Source of the DNA: Limibacillus sp.
GTDB lineage: Bacteria > Pseudomonadota > Alphaproteobacteria > Kiloniellales > CECT-8803
Assembly: GCA_037379885.1 (NCBI GenBank)
Contig: JARRJC010000021.1
Coordinates: 1 to 62,541 of the forward strand
Length of the DNA: 62,541 nt
Direction of reading: 5' to 3'
Positions 29,240 to 38,791 of this stretch are shown in pieces. Position 1 is the first letter of the stretch. Each line of letters opens with the position of its first letter. The translations under genes and the position numbers were made by a program. Below the pieces are notes generated by a model that saw only the letters and a program-made list of their open reading frames with translations, had not been told where the DNA came from and did not search any database.

Positions 29240-30175
29240 CTACTCGCGTCCCAGCGACTGCATCAGCTCGCGCCACTCGCGCAGCGACAGGCCGCTGCTT
29301 TCGGGATCGACCGCTTCGCCGTCCAGCAGGCGCTGGACCACGGCGAGCGCGCCCTTGGAGAGCGAGACTGAGCCAGTTGCGTAGTCCTGGAACGCCTCGT
29401 AGGTCAGCGGGACCCAGCGGCGCAGGGTCTCCAGCATGGCTTCCGCGTAGACGCGGATCTCGTACTGCGCATGCGGATCGGCGCGCAGCGAGAGGAAGTG
29501 CAGCAGATTGTGCAGGTCCGCCTTCCAGTACCATTGAGTATAGATGTTCAGCGGCAGGTTCATGCGCGCCAGTTCGCGCGCAAGGCCCTGGCGGTTCGGA
29601 TCGCGCGGTTCGCCGTCCGGCCCCTCGTTCAAAAGCCGTTCGTAGTGGTCGTAGCAGGCGGCCGCATCCTCTTTTAGAAGACGCAAAGCCTCCGCCGCCT
29701 CCTCGCCTTGCAGCACGTCGCCGCGCCCCTGACGGTTCGATTGCGACTGGGCGGCCAGGTTCTCGGGCGCCGGGATATAGAACTCGCGGTCCAGGATCGA
29801 ATAGCGCGCCGAGTACTCGTTGACGTTCGCGGTCCTGTGGCGGATCCACTGACGGGCGACGAAGACCGGCAGCTTCACGTGATACTTGATCTCGCACATC
29901 TCGAAGGGCGTGGTGTGGCGGTGACGCAGCAGGTAGCGGATCAGGCCCCGGTCCTCGCTCACCTTCTTGGTGCCACGGCCGTAGGAGACGCGCGCGGCCT
30001 GCACCACGGCGGAATCGTCGCCCATGTAGTCGACCACGCGCACGAAGCCGTGGTCGAGCACCGGGATCGGTTCGTAAAGGATCTCCTCCAGCTCCGGCAC
30101 GACGGCGCGGCGGGTCGGCTGCTGCTGGGCGCGCAGCTCTTCGATTTCCTGCTTCTGGTCGTCGTTGATGGGCAT
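29240..30175 (-). CDS. thyX: FAD-dependent thymidylate synthase ThyX
   Basis: A 311-residue flavoenzyme making dTMP from dUMP with methylene-tetrahydrofolate and NADPH. The ThyX signature [15 protein letters not shown] begins at Arg112, with RHRHTTPFE (84-92) before it and [18 protein letters not shown] later. The N-terminal 30 residues are a charged extension. A thyA gene is not in the window. The single gene is convergent with mrp; its promoter shares the 30176-30398 region with the tmRNA gene. Confidence 0.95.
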   Translation of the reverse strand: MPINDDQKQEIEELRAQQQPTRRAVVPELEEILYEPIPVLDHGFVRVVDYMGDDSAVVQAARVSYGRGTKKVSEDRGLIRYLLRHRHTTPFEMCEIKYHVKLPVFVARQWIRHRTANVNEYSARYSILDREFYIPAPENLAAQSQSNRQGRGDVLQGEEAAEALRLLKEDAAACYDHYERLLNEGPDGEPRDPNRQGLARELARMNLPLNIYTQWYWKADLHNLLHFLSLRADPHAQYEIRVYAEAMLETLRRWVPLTYEAFQDYATGSVSLSKGALAVVQRLLDGEAVDPESSGLSLREWRELMQSLGRE

Positions 30176-30398
30176 GGGCGGGCGTCCTCTCCCCTGATGC
30201 TGGTCCCCTGGTGCTGGCTCTCCGGTCTCGCAGAGTGGATTTCGACGTTAGCTTTTGCCGCGCCGCTAGGAAAGTGCCTGCCCCAAGCCGTTGAAGGAAA
30301 AGGCCCGCAATCGCAGCCCCTGGCGCGACTCCACCCTTTCGTTCCGCCTTCGGGAGCCTTATATAGAAGGCGTCCCGCAAGGGACTATGGCGATAAAC

Positions 30399-30720
30399 GC
30401 CGTGTGTAATAGACAGTACGGACCCGGGGGCAGTACCCGGCGCCTCCACCAGTTTATCGCGAGAGAGCGCTTCATCGAGGCTGGATCAGCCTTTGCGCCT
30501 CTCGCGCCCGACGGGGGCGAAACAGGATCGACGTCTGTTGAAAGGCACGGTTTTTGCCCGGCATGGCACCACCGTTATCGGGCCATTGCAATAGTTGCCA
30601 ACGACAACTTTGCTGAGGCTCGTGCGGCTGCGTAAAGCAGCTTAACGACCTGAACTCAATCCCTGGCGGCTAGCCCCGCCAGGTGGGGTCTGCCGGGCAC
30701 CTAGCAACAGAAGCCCGGCA
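30399..30720 (+). ncRNA. ssrA: Two-piece (circularly permuted) tmRNA, ssrA
   Basis: The 3' acceptor piece comes first: T arm CCGGG-GGCAGTA-CCCGG (30424-30440) and CGCCTCC-ACCA ending at 30451. After a 61-base spacer the coding piece starts with GGGGGCG (30513-30519), which pairs with CGCCTCC. Helix P2 joins the pieces (CCGTG 30400-30404 with CACGG 30546-30550; AATAGAC 30408-30414 with GTCTGTT 30533-30539). A pseudoknot stem GCCCG/CGGGC (30556-30560/30579-30583) precedes the tag ORF at 30597-30635, encoding ANDNFAEARAAA and stop. Downstream helices (662-669/676-683, 692-698/713-719 after 30000) close the coding piece. Outer ends are approximate. It rescues stalled ribosomes and tags proteins for ClpXP. 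Confidence 0.95.
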
Positions 30721-30859
30721 CCTTACTATCTCCGTCAAACCCAGCGTCCGCTTTTTCGCCGCTTCGCCCTCGCCAGCGCCGCCCGCACGTGCTACCCAGT
30801 AAAAATCGCGTCTCGGAAGCCGGGACGCTGCGGCTAAAGAATGGGACATCGAGGTTTCA

Positions 30860-31414
30860 ATGTCCGACGAAGAAGACGAAGACATCCTTCGCTATGACCT
30901 GATGGTTGAACGCGCGCTTCGCGCGGTGGTCCGCGATTCCCTGGAGGTCGCGGCGGAAGAGGGTCTGCCGGGCGACCACCACTTCTACATCACTTTCCGC
31001 ACGGACTTTCCCGGGGTGGAGATCAGCGAGACCCTGCGCAGCCGCTACAACGACGAGATGACCATCGTCATCCAGCACCAGTTCTGGGACCTTGCGGTGG
31101 CCGAGGACTACTTCGCGATCACGCTCAGTTTCTCCGGCCGCCCGGAACGGCTCGTCGTGCCCTATGAGTCGGTGACCGCCTTCGCCGATCCGGCGGTGCG
31201 CTTCGGCCTGCAGTTCGAATCCCTGTTCAGCAGCGAAGACGACGAGGAGGGCGAAAGCACCCTTCAGGACCTGGGCGCCGGCAACGACAGTCTCGGCGAC
31301 GGCGAGGAAGCGGCGCCCAAGGGACCCGCAGCCGAGCAGGCCGTCGAGGACGACAGCAAGGACGCCAAGGGCAACGACAAGGTCGTGACCCTGGACTCCT
31401 TCCGCAAGAAATAA
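30860..31414 (+). CDS. sspB: SspB, alpha-type ClpXP adaptor
   Basis: A 184-residue adaptor that binds the ssrA tag and tethers tagged proteins to ClpXP. The SspB fold spans about 8-125 (YDLMVERALRAVVRDSL, HHFYITFRTDFPGVEI, MTIVIQHQFWDL, AITLSFSGRPERLVVPY). A long acidic Gly/Ala/Glu linker follows, and the C-terminal KVVTLDSFRKK is the ClpX-binding tail. The ATG at 30860 follows GAGG. It lies about 140 bp downstream of ssrA on the same strand, so the tag RNA and its adaptor are neighbours. Confidence 0.93.
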   Translation: MSDEEDEDILRYDLMVERALRAVVRDSLEVAAEEGLPGDHHFYITFRTDFPGVEISETLRSRYNDEMTIVIQHQFWDLAVAEDYFAITLSFSGRPERLVVPYESVTAFADPAVRFGLQFESLFSSEDDEEGESTLQDLGAGNDSLGDGEEAAPKGPAAEQAVEDDSKDAKGNDKVVTLDSFRKK

Positions 31415-31443
31415 CCAAGAGGCCAGAGCGCCCTTCGCCGGCC

Positions 31444-32037
31444 ATGACAGCTTTTCTGCAAGACGGCCCAAAAAAGGCCCCGCTCACGCTCCTTCTGGCG
31501 CACGGCGCGGGCGCGCCCATGGACAGCCCCTTCATGACCGAGATCGCAGCGCAGCTCGGCGCAAAGGGCTGGCGCGTGCTGCGTTTTGAGTTCCCTTACA
31601 TGGTCAAGCGGCGCGAAGAGGGGCGAAAGCGGCCGCCGGACCCCGCCGACAAGCTTCAGGCCGCATTCCGGCAGGCGGCAGAGGCGGCGGGCCCCGGCCC
31701 GCTGGTCCTGGGCGGCAAGTCCATGGGCGGGCGCATGGCGAGCCTGGTCGCCGACGAGGTGGGCGCCGCGGGCCTGATCTGCCTTGGCTACCCGTTCCAT
31801 CCGCCGGGCAAGCCGGAGAAGCTGCGCACGGCGCACCTGGAAACCCTCAAGACCCCCGCCCTCATCCTGCAAGGCGAGCGCGACCCCTTCGGCACGGCGG
31901 AGGAAGTACCCGGCTATCGGCTTTCTCCCTCAATCGACGTGGTTTGGGTCCGCGACGGAAACCATGACCTGAAGCGGGCGGATCGACACCTTCCTCCGGG
32001 GGCTATGAGACCCCATATCACGACTCGGACGCCCTAG
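31444..32037 (+). CDS. Alpha/beta hydrolase (KANL3/Tex30-like)
   Basis: A 197-residue soluble hydrolase. The oxyanion strand LLLAHGAGAPMDSPFM is at 16-31, the nucleophile elbow GGKSMGGRM carries Ser93, Asp147 is in GERDPFG and His174 in GNHDLK, so a full triad is present. The family is widespread in bacteria with unknown substrates. After the His the protein ends with an unusual Arg/His/Pro-rich tail (about 20 residues) where related proteins usually have another helix, so a small 3' change is possible. It lies 29 bp behind sspB. Confidence 0.8.
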   Translation: MTAFLQDGPKKAPLTLLLAHGAGAPMDSPFMTEIAAQLGAKGWRVLRFEFPYMVKRREEGRKRPPDPADKLQAAFRQAAEAAGPGPLVLGGKSMGGRMASLVADEVGAAGLICLGYPFHPPGKPEKLRTAHLETLKTPALILQGERDPFGTAEEVPGYRLSPSIDVVWVRDGNHDLKRADRHLPPGAMRPHITTRTP

Positions 32038-32070
32038 ATCGACCCGCAACCAGCCGAGCGAGGGCCTGAC

Positions 32071-33492
<1,422 letters not shown>

Positions 33493-33496
33493 CGCC

Positions 33497-33754
33497 ATGC
33501 CGGGCAGCTCCCAGACCAAGCGATCCGTCACCGTTGCCGGACACCGCACCAGCCTGTCGCTGGAAGATATCTTCTGGGAGGAATTAAAGGCCTGGGCCGC
33601 GGAAGAGAACCTGTCCCTCAACGCCCTGGTCTCGCAACTGGACGAAGGACGACAGACCAACCTCTCAAGCTGCCTCAGGGTCGCCGTGCTGCGGCGCCTT
33701 CAAGACCGGCTGGCCGAGCAGGAGGCCAAGGCGAAGCGCTTGCCTACTGCGTGA
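33497..33754 (+). CDS. Ribbon-helix-helix domain protein
   Basis: An 85-residue protein with the RHH_4 pattern: KRSVTVAGHRTSLSLEDIFWEELKAWAAEENLS (in part, 8-40), a beta strand followed by two helices typical of MetJ/Arc-type DNA binders, then a short basic tail. The family is usually encoded beside fumC; its target is unknown. Its last 11 bases overlap the 3' end of the convergent asmA gene. Confidence 0.85.
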   Translation: MPGSSQTKRSVTVAGHRTSLSLEDIFWEELKAWAAEENLSLNALVSQLDEGRQTNLSSCLRVAVLRRLQDRLAEQEAKAKRLPTA

Positions 33755-36700
33755 GTTTCTCCAGGATCCCCTTGATCAAGGCGTCCGGGTCCGGCTCCTG
33801 CCGTTTGGGCTGGGGCGGCGGCGCGGGCTTGGGCTCCGGGATCACCGGGATCACCGGGGCCGCCTGCTCCGTCTCCTGGGGCGCGGCTTCGGGCTCAGGA
33901 GAGGCCTCCGGCTCCGGTTGCGGCTCGGGTTGCGGCTCAGGTTCGGGCGAAGGCGCGGCCTGCTGTCCCTGAGGCGCCGGCGCTTCCTGTTGCTGGCTTT
34001 GAGGGACCAGTCCCGGCACCACCTTTTGCAATTGATCCATCAGGGGATTACCGGTTGAAGCGCCGCTTTCCTGGGAATCCGTGCCGCCGTCCTGCTGGCC
34101 GCCGTCCTTTTGGCCGCTGCCCGAGGTGGCGGCGCCCGGCGTTGTGAAGGCCCGGCCGGCGACGCGGTAGTTGGGCTCGTCCAGCGGTCCCTTGGCCTCA
34201 AGCGTCAGGTAGGGCGGCTGGCCGGGCGCGTCCTCGTTGCGGTAGAGGTCGGCGGTGGTCTCCAGCGTCCAACCCGGCAGATCGACACGCAAGCGGTCCT
34301 CCAGCCGCGCGCGGTCGCTCTCCAGCTTCAGATCGTTGGAGGTGAGGATCCCGGCGTCGATGCGGTAGCTGCCGCTGAGCTCGGCGGGCCGCCCGGCGAA
34401 GGCGTTGAAGAAACTGTTCGCCGAGGCCGTGACGCCTTGAAGCTCCTTGACCTTCTGACCCAGGATCGTGAGCGCGAGGTTGCCCAGCCGCTCCTCCTCC
34501 TTCACTTCGAAGGTGAGCGTGCCGCCGACCTTGCCGAGGCCGCTCAGATTCTCGACCAGTTCGGCTTCGCTCCGCCCGGTGCTGTTCAGCGTGCCGCTCA
34601 GCGTCACCGGGCCGGACACCCGGTCGAAATCGAAGAAGCGGCGCAGGATCGGCTTGCTGGAAAGCTGCGTTGCATCGAAGGAAAGGCTGGCGTTGGGCCG
34701 TGCGCGGGCATCCAGCGCGCCCTCCGCCGTCACCACTCCGCCGGCATAGCGGCCCTCAAAGCGCTCAAGCGTCAGCAGCCCTGCGTCCAGGATCGCGGCC
34801 AGCTCGACCTTGTTCATCACGATCCGGTCGGCCTTTAGACGGTCGAGCGAAAGGTCCAGGCGGCCATCCAGAGCTTGCAACCCGCTCAAGTCGATCGCCT
34901 TGCGCGACCAGCGTGCGCCGCCCTCTCCTGCCGCCTTCGGGGCCGAAGCAGCGCCTTCGCTCTGCCCCCCACCTGCCGGAGGCGGACGGCTACCCGACAG
35001 CGCTTCGAGGGCGGCAAGGTCCAACTCGGGCGCGCTGAGATCGGCCTCGACGCGAGGGCGCGCTCCCTCGCCGTCGTAGGATAGGCTCCCCGCCAGAGTC
35101 ATGTCGCCCAGCGCCGCCGCAAGATCGCTCAGCGCAAAGCGCTGGGGCCGGCCGCTGAAAGCGGTTTCGAGGTTCAGCGCGCCCAAATCCGGCCCCGCCT
35201 CGCCACCGAAACTGCGCAGCAAGGCGCGGGCTTCCGGGTGGGACGCGCTCAGAGCGAGCGCCAGCTCCGGCCCCTCCGCCGCCGGCGTCACGCTGCCCTT
35301 GGCGGAGTAGCGGCCATCGCCCAGCGTCGCGGCCAGATCCAGATCGAAGCGCGAAAGGTCGCCGGCAACCGCGCCGGAAAGGTCAAGAGCGCCGGGGGTC
35401 GCCCGCTCGAACCCCGGCAGGTCCAGGGCGCGGGCGAGTCCGCCCAGTTGCCCGTGCCGCGCGGCCAGCGTCATGTCGAAGGCCAGCGGATCGGCAAGCG
35501 GCTGCAGAGAGCCCGCGGCTTCCAGCGTCCCCGAAAGCGCACTCAATTGCAGGTCGAGGTCGAGCGCGGAGAGCCCTCCCTTGACCTTACCTGCCAGGAC
35601 ACTGGGCCCGACACGCTCCAGAACCGGCTGCTCCTGCCCCAGCGCGCGGGCCAGCGCCGCCGGGTCGGGGGCCGTGACCTGCAGGGTGAGATCGGCCTCG
35701 GGCGCTCCCGTCGCCGCGCTGAGCGCGCCGGACAGTTCCAGATAGCTCTCCGCCAGGTCGCCCACCACGAGACGCCGCAGGTCCAAGGCGCCCTCGGCAA
35801 GCGAGGCGTCCAGATAGACCTGCTCAGCCGTGACGCCGCGATAGGTGAGGCTATCGACCCGGACGTCCATATTGGCGTTGATGCTGGTCATCAGCGCGGC
35901 CAGGCCGCCGGGGCCCGGCTCGCCCGAGCTCTCAGGGGCGCCGGACCCCCCGGTCGGGGCCGCCTCTGCTTCCGGCAAATAGGCGTCAAGGTCGAGCCGG
36001 TCGAGCGTGACGCCGACGCCCAGACCCGGACGCGGGCCGGGCACCACCGCGATCCCGCCGGTCAGCCGGGAAAGGTCGAGCCGCAGGTCGAGGTCCGTGA
36101 CGGAAAAGGAGGCAGGCGTGCCGGAGAGCGCCGCCGTGACGCTGGCCTGCCGCAGGCGGTCGCGCGGCACGCGGTCAAGCTCCACGCCCAGCCAAGCCAG
36201 CAGACCTCTCAGGTTATCGGAGGCTCCCTCGATGCGTGCGTCGAAGCGCGGCTGCCCCGCTTCGGAGCGCAGGCTGCCGGTCACGCCGAGATCGGAGCCG
36301 CCGGGCAGAAGCGCCACGGCGCGGGAAATCTCCAGGGCGCCATCCGACAGGCGGCTGTCGAGCCCAACCTCGCGGACCACTTGGCCCCGGTATAGCAGCG
36401 CGCCGACGGAAAGGCGCAGCTCGGCGGTCAGGCCCTCCGGCAAGCTGAAATCGCTGTCGGGCAGGGGCATGCCGCTCTGGGACCCGCTTCCGGCGCTCTC
36501 CCCCCCGCTCTGCGGCGGCGCCAGTTGCGCCAGGAGTTCGTCCAGGTCAAGGCGCGGCAGCAAAAGCTCCGCGCGGTAGAAAGGCTCGCCGCCATCGAAC
36601 TCGGCCAGCGCCGTGATCTCGGCGCTTTGGCCGCCCAACAGAACACGCTCGCTGGTCAGGCTCACGGCTTGCGGACCGGCCTCGATGCGGCCCTCCAGCT

Positions 36701-37559
36701 CGAAGGACTGGTCCAGAACGGCGATCTCCTCGCCGGGACCGCCCAGAAGACGGGTGACGCGGGCCAGACGCCCGGCTTGCAGGGCGACGCTGCCGCTGAA
36801 GCCGATCTCCCCGCTCTCCAACCCCTCGAGGTGCCCGCGAAGCGCAGCCTCGCCACCGGCCTCCGGCAGACCGAGGTCCAGCGACAGCGCAAGGCGCTCG
36901 CCGCCCATCTGACCGCTCTTGACCTCCACCGCCAGGGCGCGGCCCTGGTAGGAGAAACCGCCCTGGAGGTCGAAGGGTCCCTTCAAGCTCGGGGCCGAAA
37001 GCTCCCCGTTGATCTTCTCGAGACGCTGTTCCCTGCCGGTCGCGAGGTCGCGGTAGGTCAGCGTCCCGTCCTGAATGCGCAACGCCTCCAGCGAGACCTC
37101 CTGTATGAAGCCTCCTCCCCCGGGCTCCTGGACGCCGCTCGCAGCGCCGCCATCAGCGGAGCCTCCACCGGATGCCGCGAAGGACCAGTTCACGCGCCCA
37201 TCCGGCAAACGCTCCAACAGGACATTGGGGCGGAGCAACTCGACGCGGGCCACCTCGACCTTGCCCTGCAACAGCGCCAGGGGGCGCAAGCGCACCCGCA
37301 AACTCTCCAGGTCCAGAAGGGGGCTGTCCGAGCCGCCCTCCAGATTCGCCAGGGTCACGCCTTGGATCGAAAAGGCCGTCGTGGGCAGGAGGGAGAGGCT
37401 GAGATCGCCCTGGATCGAGACGGAACGGCCCGTCGCGCGCTCAAGCTCGGCCGCCAGCCGATCGCGGTGATCATTCCAGTCGATGACCCCGGGCAACAGG
37501 AAGATCGCCGCCACGATGAGCAGCAGAAGGATGATCAAGCCCAGAAAAAGCCGTTTCAT
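33744..37559 (-). CDS. AsmA-family large envelope protein
   Basis: A 1271-residue protein anchored by one N-terminal membrane helix (about 3-24, LFLGLIILLLLIVAAIFLLP) with the rest in the periplasm. The N-terminal AsmA domain (DWNDHRDRLAAELERATGRSVSIQG...) leads into a long repetitive beta-rich body of the bridge-type lipid-transfer family. The C-terminal DUF part includes LDARARPNASLSFDATQL and an ELSGSYRIDAGIL segment. A low-complexity stretch of Gln/Pro/Glu repeats (about 1180-1240) precedes the final helix ALIKGILEKLTQ. It likely affects outer-membrane phospholipid traffic. It is a single gene with a large AT-rich upstream region. Confidence 0.88.
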   Translation of the reverse strand: MKRLFLGLIILLLLIVAAIFLLPGVIDWNDHRDRLAAELERATGRSVSIQGDLSLSLLPTTAFSIQGVTLANLEGGSDSPLLDLESLRVRLRPLALLQGKVEVARVELLRPNVLLERLPDGRVNWSFAASGGGSADGGAASGVQEPGGGGFIQEVSLEALRIQDGTLTYRDLATGREQRLEKINGELSAPSLKGPFDLQGGFSYQGRALAVEVKSGQMGGERLALSLDLGLPEAGGEAALRGHLEGLESGEIGFSGSVALQAGRLARVTRLLGGPGEEIAVLDQSFELEGRIEAGPQAVSLTSERVLLGGQSAEITALAEFDGGEPFYRAELLLPRLDLDELLAQLAPPQSGGESAGSGSQSGMPLPDSDFSLPEGLTAELRLSVGALLYRGQVVREVGLDSRLSDGALEISRAVALLPGGSDLGVTGSLRSEAGQPRFDARIEGASDNLRGLLAWLGVELDRVPRDRLRQASVTAALSGTPASFSVTDLDLRLDLSRLTGGIAVVPGPRPGLGVGVTLDRLDLDAYLPEAEAAPTGGSGAPESSGEPGPGGLAALMTSINANMDVRVDSLTYRGVTAEQVYLDASLAEGALDLRRLVVGDLAESYLELSGALSAATGAPEADLTLQVTAPDPAALARALGQEQPVLERVGPSVLAGKVKGGLSALDLDLQLSALSGTLEAAGSLQPLADPLAFDMTLAARHGQLGGLARALDLPGFERATPGALDLSGAVAGDLSRFDLDLAATLGDGRYSAKGSVTPAAEGPELALALSASHPEARALLRSFGGEAGPDLGALNLETAFSGRPQRFALSDLAAALGDMTLAGSLSYDGEGARPRVEADLSAPELDLAALEALSGSRPPPAGGGQSEGAASAPKAAGEGGARWSRKAIDLSGLQALDGRLDLSLDRLKADRIVMNKVELAAILDAGLLTLERFEGRYAGGVVTAEGALDARARPNASLSFDATQLSSKPILRRFFDFDRVSGPVTLSGTLNSTGRSEAELVENLSGLGKVGGTLTFEVKEEERLGNLALTILGQKVKELQGVTASANSFFNAFAGRPAELSGSYRIDAGILTSNDLKLESDRARLEDRLRVDLPGWTLETTADLYRNEDAPGQPPYLTLEAKGPLDEPNYRVAGRAFTTPGAATSGSGQKDGGQQDGGTDSQESGASTGNPLMDQLQKVVPGLVPQSQQQEAPAPQGQQAAPSPEPEPQPEPQPEPEASPEPEAAPQETEQAAPVIPVIPEPKPAPPPQPKRQEPDPDALIKGILEKLTQ

Positions 37560-37769
37560 TTTTTGCTTGCGATTCCCTTGTTCGCCTATTGGTCGAGTCT
37601 GCGGTCAGCCTCTGCTCGCAGGTGAATTTTTGCCAGCATAATAGATTGCTGGCGAGTTCTCAGGTCTCTTCTTGAAAAGTCATCTGAAAAATCAGGCAAT
37701 TACGTAAAATTGTGCGTAATGTGACATATTCGTCTTCCAGGATTATCCCTTGGAATCCCATGGGAATTT

Positions 37770-37784
37770 TTAACCTTTCGTTAA
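37770..37784. promoter_or_regulatory. CtrA-like box TTAA-N7-TTAA
   Basis: TTAA (37770-37773), CCTTTCG, TTAA (37781-37784) match the CtrA full site. It is located between asmA (start 37559, about 210 bp away) and the cell-wall hydrolase gene (start 38105). Confidence 0.5.
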
Positions 37785-38006
37785 GCTCTGGTCTGCACGG
37801 AGCTGTCTGTGGCCGATATGTCACAATACCAATACTTAGGAACTACACTCTGAGTAATGCCTGCGAACGGCAGTACAAAGTATAAAATGTGGCATTTCCG
37901 CGGCCCACTCTGTCTTATTTCTGCTCCAATTCTTTGTCTCTATCCTTGCGCATGACTGGCATGCATCGCGCCCCATCGGCTTGACCATTTGGCCGGCGTG
38001 ATTAGA

Positions 38007-38022
38007 TTAAAGATCAGTTAAC
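38007..38022. promoter_or_regulatory. CtrA-like box TTAA-N7-TTAAC
   Basis: TTAA (38007-38010), AGATCAG, TTAAC (38018-38022) match the CtrA full site. It lies 83 bp upstream of the cell-wall hydrolase ATG, a position compatible with a CtrA-activated promoter. It is the second such box in this gap. Confidence 0.55.
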
Positions 38023-38031
38023 GGACGTCCT

Positions 38032-38065
38032 CCTCTCCCATGATCCGAGAGGTGGGCGTTTTTTT
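38032..38065 (+). terminator. Hairpin with T-run in hydrolase leader
   Basis: CCTCTC (38032-38037) pairs with GAGAGG (38047-38052). After TGGGCG comes TTTTTTT (38059-38065). It could end an upstream small transcript, or act as an attenuator in the leader of the cell-wall hydrolase mRNA, which starts 40 bases further on. The six-base gap between stem and T-run weakens the terminator reading. Confidence 0.4.
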
Positions 38066-38104
38066 GAAGATGATTCCACGACCCCTTACGTAGGACTGCG
38101 ACAG

Positions 38105-38710
38105 ATGACGACATCGCCATTCTTCGCCCTGACTCATTCGGCCAAGGCCGGTCCGATCGCGCTCGCCGCCGCGATCCTGGCCCTGGGTATCTGCGTCACC
38201 TTTTCGGGCGCGACCGCCAACAACAAGAACAACTCCGAGGAAGGCATTATCGCCACCGAGGAACTGAACTGCCTGGCCATGACGCTCTATCACGAGGCGC
38301 GCGGGGAGCCCGACGAGGGCAAAGTCGCGGTCGGCCACGTCGTGATGAACCGCGTTGCCGACGAGCGCTATCCCGACACCGTTTGCGGCGTGATGAAGCA
38401 GGGCGGGGCCGAAACGCTCCACCGCTGCCAGTTCTCCTTCTGGTGCGACGGCGTCAGCGACAACCCCGCCAATCCGGAGGCCTGGTCCCGTTCCGAAGCG
38501 ATCGCCCGCGCGATCTATTGGGGCTACAGCCAGGACCCGACCGAAGGCGCGCTCAGCTACCACGCCGATTATGTCGACCCGAACTGGGGTCCCCGGCTGG
38601 TGCGCGGGCCGCAGATCGGCCGTCACATCTTCTATCACCCCGTCGACGGCATCCGCCGTTCGGAAAAGAACGCAGGGGCGCAGCCGGGCGCACAGACCGT
38701 CCGCCGCTGA
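38105..38710 (+). CDS. Exported cell-wall hydrolase (SleB/CwlJ type)
   Basis: A 201-residue protein of the Hydrolase_2 family, which cleaves peptidoglycan (lytic transglycosylase or muramidase type). An N-terminal hydrophobic segment (about 15-35) is a signal peptide or anchor. The domain begins with ELNCLAMTLYHEARGEPDEGKVAVGHVVMNR (in part, 53-82), where Glu64 of YHEARGE is the likely catalytic acid, and continues with CQFSFWCDG. Four cysteines (56, 94, 108, 114) may pair. In this non-spore-former it would serve growth, division or flagellar assembly. The CtrA-like boxes upstream suggest cell-cycle control. Confidence 0.85.
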   Translation: MTTSPFFALTHSAKAGPIALAAAILALGICVTFSGATANNKNNSEEGIIATEELNCLAMTLYHEARGEPDEGKVAVGHVVMNRVADERYPDTVCGVMKQGGAETLHRCQFSFWCDGVSDNPANPEAWSRSEAIARAIYWGYSQDPTEGALSYHADYVDPNWGPRLVRGPQIGRHIFYHPVDGIRRSEKNAGAQPGAQTVRR

Positions 38711-38735
38711 CCGGCATTCAAGGCAAGCATGAAAC

Positions 38736-38768
38736 AGGGCCGGCTTTCGTAGCCGGCCCTTTCTGCTT
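38736..38768 (+). terminator. Intrinsic terminator after cell-wall hydrolase
   Basis: AGGGCCGGCT (38736-38745) pairs with AGCCGGCCCT (38751-38760) around a TTCGT loop and is followed by TTCTGCTT. The perfect 10-bp stem lies 25 bases after the stop codon. The convergent flavoprotein gene ends at 38792 and may use the same structure. Confidence 0.85.
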
Positions 38769-38791
38769 CAGCGCTGATTTAAAAGAGCCTC

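Larger units (their letters stand above)
37560..38104. other. 545-bp AT-rich divergent intergenic region
   Basis: No convincing ORF is present on either strand. It is much richer in A and T than its surroundings. It separates asmA from the cell-wall hydrolase gene and holds two CtrA-like boxes (37770-37784, 38007-38022), a TTACG/CGTAA inverted repeat near 37701-37720 and a hairpin with T-run at 38032-38065. A small RNA ending at that hairpin is possible but not demonstrated. Confidence 0.6.

Noticed and set aside
30340-30398. A TATATAG stretch (near 30361) as ssrA promoter -10
   Set aside because: No acceptable -35 hexamer lies at the right distance, so it was not listed as a feature.
31930-32037. 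Frameshift at the 3' end of the alpha/beta hydrolase
   Set aside because: The tail is unusual, but the other frames do not restore a recognisable C-terminus, so it is treated as a natural variant.
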